Below, in pieces: positions 6,741 to 11,655 of a stretch of 11,655 nucleotides of DNA. The stretch comes from Endomicrobiia bacterium. Lineage in GTDB: Bacteria > Elusimicrobiota > Endomicrobiia > Endomicrobiales > Endomicrobiaceae. The stretch lies in NCBI GenBank assembly GCA_025998295.1, contig BNVT01000031.1:1-11655 (forward strand), given 5' to 3'. The notes under the pieces were generated by a model. The model did not search any database and was not told the DNA's origin. It saw only the letters and a program-made list of their open reading frames with translations. Each line of letters begins with the position of its first letter. The stretch's first letter is position 1. The position numbers were made by a program, and so were the translations under genes.

Positions 6741-7038
6741 ATTGTTAAACTATTGCCCCGCGAAGCAAGCTGTGCGCAAACCGCTTAAAGTAGTAGAATT
6801 AGGCTATGGAAACGCTCAAAAAAGAACGGACAGCATAGTACATATAAGATACACTATCATTTTCTAACGCCCATAAAGCATAGAAAAGCTATATTTGGTA
6901 ATGTTTGCGTTGTAATAGCCTAATTCAAATAACAAAAGAAATTTAATAACGCTACAAACATAGAGTTTGAGCAAGAACAATCACAGCTCTTCAATTTTCA
7001 CTGCTGATACCGCGCGTCTTACTGTGCGGAGGTTCATT
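6741..7038 (+). repeat. Long inverted repeat, left copy (about 298 bp)
   Basis: This segment, from attgttaaactattgcccc to gtgcggaggttcatt, aligns along its whole length with the reverse complement of 11068-11364, with scattered substitutions and small indels. The best-preserved part is gagtttg to ggttcatt (6963-7038). The least-preserved part is the outer 50 bases, where the right copy has a perfect GC hairpin and this one does not. The two copies point toward each other and enclose the lysine operon. The inner end carries the last codons of a transposase-like gene, so the repeat probably derives from one end of an insertion sequence. Confidence 0.9.
6796..6926 (+). mobile_element. MITE-like element with terminal inverted repeats, left copy
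   Basis: GAATTAGGCTAT plus AACGC at the left end is mirrored by GCGTT plus AATAGCCTAATTC at the right end (6907-6926). The 131-bp unit has no coding capacity. It lies inside the long repeat, and the same unit is at 11182-11311. No clear target-site duplication is visible. Confidence 0.65.
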
Positions 7039-7230
7039 TCTTTAACTTCTCTAAAGCCAATGCCGTTTTGCAAGATATTCAAACACGACAAACGCACAAA
7101 AAAAGTTTCTTGAGATGGCTGATTTTAGACTCAAAGCAAATCTCACAGACTGCAATTTGGTAGTGTCCTGCGATAATCAAAAATCGAAGGAGCTTTAATG
7201 CGTTTGTCGTACTGCCTATGCTTACATGAT
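6981..7230 (-). pseudogene. Remnant of a zinc-ribbon/HTH transposase gene, InsA-like
   Basis: Two minus-strand frames together resemble the InsA-type protein of IS1-family elements. The first contains GSTTNALKLLR followed by IAGHYQIAVCEICFESK, like the second half of a zinc ribbon (GxQRYxCxxC). It stops at 7079-7081. In the next frame, LNILQNGIGFREVKEMNLRT then VRRAVSAVKIEEL ends at TGA 6981-6983, like the helix-turn-helix end of InsA (AMNGVGxRxxARIMGVGLNTILRHLK). The distance between GH and NG(I/V)G, about 34 codons, is close to that in InsA. At least one frameshift separates the halves and there is no start. The last codons lie within the long repeat and also occur in the right copy. The family call is inference from motif order. 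Confidence 0.5.
7085..7210. repeat. 12-bp perfect inverted repeat within the transposase remnant
   Basis: ACGACAAACGCA at 7085-7096 is the exact reverse complement of 7199-7210. It encloses the zinc-ribbon segment of the decayed gene. Confidence 0.6.
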
Positions 7231-7233
7231 TCT

Positions 7234-8007
7234 TTACTTTAAATTTAAAACGTCCAACATATCGTAGAGTCCCGGTTTTTTCCCTTTCACCCATCCTGCC
7301 GCTCTAACAGCACCCCTTGCAAAAGTATCTCTAGAGTGAGCTCTGTGAGTTAACTCAATTCTTTCACCAGGACCTGCAAAATACACAGTGTGTTCGCCAA
7401 CAATATCACCGGCTCTTACGGAAAGAACCCCTATCTCATCTTTTTTTCTTACAGCATCTAAAGAATGCCTATCGTAAACGCCTATATCGTCAATATTTTT
7501 ACCAATAGAAGAAGCAGCAACTTCCGAAAGTTTTACAGCCGTACCAGATGGAGAATCTTTTTTCTTATTATGATGCAGTTCTACTATTTCAATATCGTAG
7601 TCAGGAATTTTTTTTGCAACAACTTCAACAAGTTTAAACAAAATGTTTACACCCACGGACATATTTGGCGAAAAAACAACAGGGATGCTATTGGAAATTT
7701 CTGCTATTTTTTTTCTCTGATCCTCACTAAAGCCAGTTGTTCCAACAACAAAAGGCGTATTATATTTTTTTGCAGTTTCCAAATTTTTTAATGCACTTTC
7801 AGGATTTGTAAAATCTATTACAACATCTGTTTCAGCCAAAAATCTCTCTAAATTATTAACAGAAGTAATAACAGGGCACCCTGTCCCAATCGCTTTACTC
7901 CCGTCATATTCTAAAGCACCAGCTATTTGAATATCAGAATCAATCTTTGCTATCGAGACTATAGCCTGACCCATCCTTCCAGCAGCTCCACAAACAGTTA
8001 TTTTCAT
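7234..8007 (-). CDS. dapB: 4-hydroxy-tetrahydrodipicolinate reductase
   Basis: DapB reduces the DapA product to tetrahydrodipicolinate with NAD(P)H in the cytosol, the second step of the diaminopimelate branch. The 257 residues have the usual length and layout. GAAGRMGQ (8-15) is the dinucleotide-binding loop, VIDFTNPES near 63-71 and VVGTTGF near 87-93 line the cofactor site, and FSPNMSVGVNILFKL precedes the substrate-binding signature ELHHNKKKDSPSGTA, with the catalytic His-His-Lys set. The C-terminus (SRDTFARGAVRAAGWVKGKKPGLYDMLDVL) is also typical. GGAG lies eight bases before the ATG. It is the last gene of the operon, 44 bp after dapA. Its end is next to the transposase remnant, and no clear terminator hairpin is seen between them. 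Confidence 0.96.
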   Translation of the reverse strand: MKITVCGAAGRMGQAIVSIAKIDSDIQIAGALEYDGSKAIGTGCPVITSVNNLERFLAETDVVIDFTNPESALKNLETAKKYNTPFVVGTTGFSEDQRKKIAEISNSIPVVFSPNMSVGVNILFKLVEVVAKKIPDYDIEIVELHHNKKKDSPSGTAVKLSEVAASSIGKNIDDIGVYDRHSLDAVRKKDEIGVLSVRAGDIVGEHTVYFAGPGERIELTHRAHSRDTFARGAVRAAGWVKGKKPGLYDMLDVLNLK

Positions 8008-8051
8008 TTAAAAACTCCATTTAATTTGTAGGCAAACACTGTATTGTTTGA

Positions 8052-8924
8052 CTATAATAATCCAAAATCTTTCAAAGTCTTTTCCAATACCGCTTTATTT
8101 GTTTCTTCCATTTCACACATAGGAAGTCTAAGATCCGGTAGGCATATGCCAAGTAAAGCAGCGGCAGTTTTTATAGGTATAGGGTTTGTTTCTATAAACA
8201 TTGACTTTGCAAAAGGCAAAAGTTTATAGTGAATCTTCTTAGCTTCGTCTATATTTCCTTTTTCAAAAGCTTTTACAAGAGAAATAACTTCGGAAGGAAT
8301 AATATTTGACAAAACAGAAACAGCTCCTATTCCTCCTATTGACAATACAGGAAGCGTAAGAGCATCGTCTCCTGAAATAAGCTCTATATCAGGCACTAAA
8401 GCTTTTATAGCGCTCATTTGCACTAAAGATCCCGATGCTTCCTTTACACCAACAATATTTTTACAATCATTAAAAAGTTTTGCTATGGTAGCAGGTTCAA
8501 TATTTATAGATGTTCTGCCTGCAATATTATATAGCACAATCGGAATATCAACAATATCTGCTATCTTCTTAAAATGCAGATATAAACCTTTTTGAGTAGG
8601 TTTGTTGTAATATGGAGAAACCAGCAAAGCTCCGTCGCACCCTATCTTTTTTGCAAACTGTGTAAAATTTATCGCTTCGCTAGTAGAGTTAGATCCTGTA
8701 CCAGCAAGGACTTTCATCTTTCCTTTCGCACCTTTAACACAAAATTCCATAACTGATTCATGTTCTTCGTAAGACAAAGCAGGACATTCGCCGGTGGTTC
8801 CGCATGGTACAATGCCATCTATTCCGTTTTTAAACTGTTCTTCAATCAACTTTCCAAGCGACTCGTAATCAACTTTATCGTTTTTAAACGGGGTAATCAA
8901 CGCCGTATATACTCCAGAAAACAT
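8052..8924 (-). CDS. dapA: 4-hydroxy-tetrahydrodipicolinate synthase
   Basis: DapA condenses pyruvate with aspartate semialdehyde, the committed step to diaminopimelate and lysine. The 290 residues form a standard class I aldolase barrel. Thr43 and Thr44 are in GTTGE, Tyr106 in SPYYNKPTQ, Tyr132 and Arg137 in YNIAGRTSINI, and Lys161 in GVKEASGS is the Schiff-base lysine. The usual YNxPxRT reads YNIAGRT here (Ala in place of Pro). By position, the E. coli lysine-feedback residues His56, Asn80, Glu84 and Tyr106 are kept (His55, Asn79, Glu83, Tyr105), so feedback inhibition is possible, although His53 is replaced by Tyr52. A strong AAGGAG lies four bases after a pyrimidine-poor leader and just before the ATG. 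It follows dapF by 34 bp and precedes dapB by 44 bp in one operon. Confidence 0.96.
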   Translation of the reverse strand: MFSGVYTALITPFKNDKVDYESLGKLIEEQFKNGIDGIVPCGTTGECPALSYEEHESVMEFCVKGAKGKMKVLAGTGSNSTSEAINFTQFAKKIGCDGALLVSPYYNKPTQKGLYLHFKKIADIVDIPIVLYNIAGRTSINIEPATIAKLFNDCKNIVGVKEASGSLVQMSAIKALVPDIELISGDDALTLPVLSIGGIGAVSVLSNIIPSEVISLVKAFEKGNIDEAKKIHYKLLPFAKSMFIETNPIPIKTAAALLGICLPDLRLPMCEMEETNKAVLEKTLKDFGLL

Positions 8925-8958
8925 AAACTCTCCTTAGTTGACCATGTATTATTTTAAA

Positions 8959-9771
8959 CTATATTTCGACCATTCCCTTAAATGCTACAATGGCGGGACC
9001 TTCAAGAATAACATCGCTTACTTTTCCTCCTAAATTTTTTAAAGATACTGACAATTTATCTCCTCCTCTTGCAATTATATTTACAGGAGATTTAGCAAAT
9101 CCCTTAAGTACTGAAACAATTCCAGAGGCCGTTATACCTGTGCCGCATGCTAAAGTCTCGTCCTCAACGCCTCTTTCATAAGTACGAACAATAAGTGTAT
9201 TATCTTTTACAACTTCAACAAAATCAACATTCGTTCCGTCTGGCGCAAAAACTTTATGATGTCTTACCTGTCTACCATATTTAAAAACATCCATTTCTTC
9301 GGCACAGTCAACAAATATAACAGCGTGAGGAACACCTGTATTTATAAAATCCACATTAAGTTCTTTACCGTCAATTTCAATTTTCATATCTCGATTTAAA
9401 TCTTTAGGATCATATAAGTCCAGCTTAACCCTATTGTGTAACAAAATTTCAGCATTTATAACCCCCGCGTCGGTTTCAAATACCATTTTCGAATTTACAA
9501 CGCCTAACTCATAAGCAAACTGAGCGACTGATCGCCCACCATTACCGCACATCGAAGCATGAGATCCGTCAGAATTAAAATATTTCATCTTAAAATCTTT
9601 AGAGGCGCTTTTTTCAAGCAAAATCAACCCGTCTCCGCCTACTGAGTACCTTCTGTCACAAAGTTTTTTTGCAAGAAATTCACAATCTTTTTCCGCTATT
9701 ATACCTTCTCTGTTATCTATTAAAACAAAATCGTTCCCCGCAGCCGTAAGTTTTGAAAAATTTATATTCAT
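8959..9771 (-). CDS. dapF: Diaminopimelate epimerase
   Basis: DapF interconverts LL- and meso-diaminopimelate without a cofactor, giving the meso form used for peptidoglycan cross-links and for LysA. The 270 residues are of normal length and carry both catalytic cysteines: Cys75 in SMCGNGGRS and Cys209 in LACGTGITASG. The N-terminal FSKLTAAGNDFVLIDN, the substrate-binding YFNSDGS and NTGVPHAV, and the ERGVEDET loop are all present. The two halves are the usual pseudo-symmetric domains. The start is preceded by GAGAG about six bases upstream. It lies 29 bp after lysA and 34 bp before dapA, so it is almost certainly co-transcribed. Because it makes LL-DAP useful, the cell probably forms LL-DAP by an aminotransferase or succinylase route that is encoded elsewhere. 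Confidence 0.96.
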   Translation of the reverse strand: MNINFSKLTAAGNDFVLIDNREGIIAEKDCEFLAKKLCDRRYSVGGDGLILLEKSASKDFKMKYFNSDGSHASMCGNGGRSVAQFAYELGVVNSKMVFETDAGVINAEILLHNRVKLDLYDPKDLNRDMKIEIDGKELNVDFINTGVPHAVIFVDCAEEMDVFKYGRQVRHHKVFAPDGTNVDFVEVVKDNTLIVRTYERGVEDETLACGTGITASGIVSVLKGFAKSPVNIIARGGDKLSVSLKNLGGKVSDVILEGPAIVAFKGMVEI

Positions 9772-9800
9772 TTTACTCTCTCTTTAATACAAGCCGATAG

Positions 9801-11033
9801 CTATATTTCATTTAACGATAAATCTTTATAACTTGCTCTTTTTCTTATTAATACAGCTTTGTTGCCATCAACTAAAACCTCAGCAAGCAAAGGCCTTGAA
9901 TTATACTCTGAAGACATTGCCGCACCATAAGCACCCGTACAAGTTACCAAAAGATGTCCACCTTGTTCTATTATCGGAAGCATTCTGTCTTTACCCATAA
10001 AGTCTCCACTTTCGCATATAGGACCTACAACATCTGTTTTAACTTTTTTAGCATTTGTCTTTTTTATAGGCATAATTTCGTGATAAGCTTCATACAATGT
10101 AGGTCTTATCAAATCGTTCATACCAGCATCAGTAATAAGGAAACTTTTTCCTCCGGAAATTTTTCTGTATAAAATTTTTATAAGCATATGGCCTGCATTA
10201 CCGATTATTGAACGTCCAGGCTCAAAAATAAACTTTTTATCTTTATCAAACATCGGAAACAACTCAAGCATAAGCTGGCTAGGATCTGGAACTTTTTGTC
10301 CTTCTTCATGCTCAATACCGAGCCCACCGCCACAATTTATATATTCCAATTTTATACCATTTTTTTCTACAGCACCTACAATTTTTTTTATTTTTTGGGC
10401 TGCAAGTTTGAAAGGAGCAATATTTAGAATTTGCGATCCAATATGTGAATGTATGCCAACAATGGCAACATTCTTTTTTTTCTTCGCAACCAAATACGCT
10501 CTTACGGCATCTTCGTAAGGTATGCCAAATTTTGTTCCTTTTTTACCTGTAACTATGTAGGAATGTGTATCAGGATTAACATAAGGATTTATTCTGAACG
10601 AAATTTTAGCTTTAATCTTCATTTTACCTGCAATATTATCTATTGCGTCAAGCTCTTCAAAAGATTCAATATTAAACATAAAAATTTTGCTTTTTAAAGC
10701 ATATCCTATTTCCTCCGAAGTCTTACCTACACCTGCATACACAATTTTTGACGGGTTAAAACCAGCCTTTAAACACCTGTATATTTCCCCACCTGAAGTT
10801 GTATCTGCTCCAGCGCCAATACCGGCAAGTAATTTTAGAATTGCACCATTTGAATTTGTTTTGCACGCAAAACAAATAAAACCTCCTTTAGAACCTAAGG
10901 CCTTTTTATAAGCTTCAAAGTTTTTTATTATCTGATTTTTTGAGTATATATATGCGCTTGTACCATATTGTTTTGCAATATCTGATAATTTAACTTGCTC
11001 AACACACAAATCATTTTTCTTAAAATGCAACAT
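9801..11033 (-). CDS. lysA: Diaminopimelate decarboxylase
   Basis: LysA is a PLP enzyme that decarboxylates meso-diaminopimelate to L-lysine. With the start chosen here it has 410 residues. Lys58 in FACKTNSNG would bind PLP. HSHIGSQ (195-201), GGGLGIEHEEG (235-245) and EPGRSIIGNAG (271-281) form the PLP phosphate site. CESGDFMGKDR (340-350), with Cys340 and Glu341, together with GAYGAAMSSEYNSRP, contribute the substrate site across the dimer. The ATG at 11033 is preferred over an in-frame ATG at 11084. GGGAGG lies five bases before it, the protein then begins MLHFKKNDLC as expected, and the longer form would add 17 unlikely residues that run toward the repeat. It is the first gene of the operon and starts only about 35 bp from the end of the long inverted repeat. 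Confidence 0.96.
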   Translation of the reverse strand: MLHFKKNDLCVEQVKLSDIAKQYGTSAYIYSKNQIIKNFEAYKKALGSKGGFICFACKTNSNGAILKLLAGIGAGADTTSGGEIYRCLKAGFNPSKIVYAGVGKTSEEIGYALKSKIFMFNIESFEELDAIDNIAGKMKIKAKISFRINPYVNPDTHSYIVTGKKGTKFGIPYEDAVRAYLVAKKKKNVAIVGIHSHIGSQILNIAPFKLAAQKIKKIVGAVEKNGIKLEYINCGGGLGIEHEEGQKVPDPSQLMLELFPMFDKDKKFIFEPGRSIIGNAGHMLIKILYRKISGGKSFLITDAGMNDLIRPTLYEAYHEIMPIKKTNAKKVKTDVVGPICESGDFMGKDRMLPIIEQGGHLLVTCTGAYGAAMSSEYNSRPLLAEVLVDGNKAVLIRKRASYKDLSLNEI

Positions 11034-11037
11034 CCGA

Positions 11038-11043
11038 TCCTCC
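11038..11043 (-). promoter_or_regulatory. Ribosome binding site that decides the lysA start
   Basis: GGGAGG is read on the minus strand just before ATCGG and the ATG at 11033. It fixes that start rather than the upstream ATG at 11084. Confidence 0.75.
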
Positions 11044-11181
11044 CTTTTTTTAATTATCATTTTTTTTAATGAACCTCCGCACAAGCAAGACGCACGGTAT
11101 CAGCAGTGAAAATTGAAGAGCTGTGATTGTTCTTGTCCAAACTCTATGGTTTGTAGCGTTATTAAATTTCTTTTGTTATTT

Positions 11182-11311
11182 GAATTAGGCTATTACAACG
11201 CTCTAAATTCCAAATATAGCTTTTCTATGCTTTTTTGGGCGTCACAAAATGATAGTGTATCTTAAGTATGCACTATGCTATCCACTTTTAAGCGTTTTCA
11301 TAGCCTAATTC
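11182..11311 (-). mobile_element. MITE-like element with terminal inverted repeats, right copy
   Basis: A 130-bp unit with GAATTAGGCTAT at one end and ATAGCCTAATTC at the other. It is the counterpart of 6796-6926 in the left repeat and is non-coding. Confidence 0.65.
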
Positions 11312-11318
11312 TACTACT

Positions 11319-11360
11319 TTAAACTATACCCCCGCAGTTTGCTGCGGGGCAATAGTTTAA
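11319..11360. repeat. Long perfect-stem hairpin at the outer end of the right repeat
   Basis: TTAAACTAT (11319-11327) pairs with ATAGTTTAA (11352-11360), and CCCCGCAG (11330-11337) pairs with CTGCGGGG (11342-11349), around a four-base loop. Only a 2x2 mismatch separates the two stems. It is GC-rich in an AT-rich setting and could stop transcription from either side. The left repeat copy has lost this pairing. Confidence 0.75.
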
Positions 11361-11375
11361 CAATTACTAAAACAA

Positions 11376-11388
11376 GCAAGGGTCTTGC
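11376..11388 (-). terminator. Weak candidate terminator after the autotransporter gene
   Basis: On the minus strand GCAAG-acc-CTTGC is followed by TTGTTTT. The stem is only five base pairs, so the call is tentative. Confidence 0.3.
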
Positions 11389-11399
11389 AAAGCAAAAAT

Positions 11400-11522
11400 T
11401 CAAAAAGACAAAGTTACAATGCGCAAAGTGCTTTGAATTTATACAAGGCTCGCAGCGACTTGCGTAGGGTTTTACGTACGCAAGTCGCTGCGTAACGAAG
11501 TATAAACTCAAAAAGACAAGTT
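11400..11522. repeat. Short direct repeats flanking a palindromic unit
   Basis: tcaaaaagacaaagtt at 11400-11415 and tcaaaaagacaagtt at 11508-11522 flank the palindrome at 11432-11512, and the second overlaps its end. In addition AAATTCAAA (11396-11404) and TTTGAATTT (11432-11440) form a 9-bp inverted pair. Confidence 0.6.
11432..11512 (-). other. 81-bp palindromic hairpin downstream of the autotransporter
   Basis: The inner stem is a perfect 16 bp (11451-11466 with 11477-11492) around a 10-base loop. An outer 13-bp stem (11432-11444 with 11500-11512) has one mismatch, which as minus-strand RNA becomes a G-U pair. The hairpin begins 13 bases after the autotransporter stop. No T-tract follows directly, so it may protect the 3' end of the mRNA or be a REP-like mobile palindrome rather than a classic terminator. 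Confidence 0.7.
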
Positions 11523-11525
11523 CAA

Positions 11526-11655
11526 CTAAAACGTATATTTAACCTTCAATGTCCCTCCAACACCGCTTCTTTTGCCAATATAGCCTTGTCCACTGAAGTC
11601 TACATCCAATTTCCATATTCTTGTACTTGCTCCTACTTCCAATATCACTATTCCG
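11526..11655 (-). CDS. Autotransporter beta-barrel domain, C-terminal end (partial)
   Basis: Only the last 42 codons are in the window; the gene continues beyond its right edge. They read as alternating beta-strand sequence, GIVILEVGASTRIWKLDVDF then SGQGYIGKRSGVGGTLKVKY, and end in Thr-Phe before the stop. A final aromatic residue, usually Phe, after an alternating last strand is the outer-membrane beta-barrel signal recognised by the BAM complex. The GxxGKRxGVxGxLxVKYxF pattern is typical of the end of autotransporter beta-domains. The protein would be an outer-membrane protein that probably displays a passenger domain at the cell surface. The passenger is not visible. It supports a diderm organism. 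Confidence 0.75.
   Translation of the reverse strand, partial: GIVILEVGASTRIWKLDVDFSGQGYIGKRSGVGGTLKVKYTF

Larger units (their letters stand above)
11068..11364 (-). repeat. Long inverted repeat, right copy (about 297 bp)
   Basis: Reverse-complement partner of 6741-7038. Its inner end (ggttcatt on the minus strand) is about 35 bp upstream of the lysA start. Any lysA promoter therefore lies in the repeat or across its edge. Near the inner end the plus-strand-coded remnant RRTVSAVKIEEL before a stop is preserved, as in the left copy. No lysine riboswitch signature is seen in this leader. Confidence 0.9.

Noticed and set aside
7140..7200. ParB-like or ArsR-like domain in the remnant downstream of dapB
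   Set aside because: IAGHYQI and CEIC were first read that way, but the order zinc ribbon then NGIGFRE helix-turn-helix fits an InsA-like transposase better.
11034..11084. Longer lysA start at 11084
   Set aside because: The added 17 residues are atypical, and the strong GGGAGG lies before the ATG at 11033.
11068..11364. Lysine riboswitch in the lysA leader
   Set aside because: The sequence is a repeat also found downstream of dapB and lacks the L-box conserved elements.

Overview
This is a low-GC window from what looks like a diderm bacterium. It encodes a lipoprotein-type signal peptide, the beta-barrel end of an autotransporter, and a complete diaminopimelate/lysine cluster. Intact housekeeping genes sit beside frameshifted genes, decayed insertion-sequence remnants and many inverted repeats. 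That mix suggests a host-associated genome in reductive decay. An Elusimicrobia/Endomicrobium-like symbiont is my best guess, but it is an inference and not proven by the sequence.

Layout. Bases 2-2583 (+) hold one large, broken gene. It begins with a lipoprotein signal peptide and continues as a Lys/Glu-rich coiled coil interrupted by polyserine tracts. It ends in a domain that resembles an OTU-type cysteine protease. Four frame breaks, all reading as one lost base, and one nonsense codon separate the pieces. Bases 2584-3670 have no convincing gene. They contain tandem repeats, a 23-bp inverted repeat pair about 560 bp apart, and two short questionable ORFs. On the minus strand follow a YgiQ-type radical SAM protein (3671-5335) and a family 2 glycosyltransferase (5489-6538).

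Bases 6539-7233 are a mobile-element graveyard. They hold one copy of a roughly 298-bp repeat (6741-7038) and the frameshifted remains of a zinc-ribbon/helix-turn-helix transposase-like gene. The minus-strand operon lysA-dapF-dapA-dapB (11033 down to 7234) then encodes four enzymes of lysine and meso-diaminopimelate synthesis, with short intergenic gaps and good ribosome binding sites. A second copy of the 298-bp repeat lies upstream of lysA in the opposite orientation (11068-11364). The whole lysine operon is therefore enclosed by long inverted repeats. The window ends with an 81-bp palindrome and the last 42 codons of an autotransporter beta-barrel gene.

Functionally, DapA and DapB make tetrahydrodipicolinate, DapF epimerises LL- to meso-diaminopimelate for peptidoglycan, and LysA decarboxylates it to lysine. 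The step between DapB and DapF is not in the window. The most unusual items are the lipoprotein/polyserine/OTU-like pseudogene and the inverted-repeat enclosure of the lysine operon.
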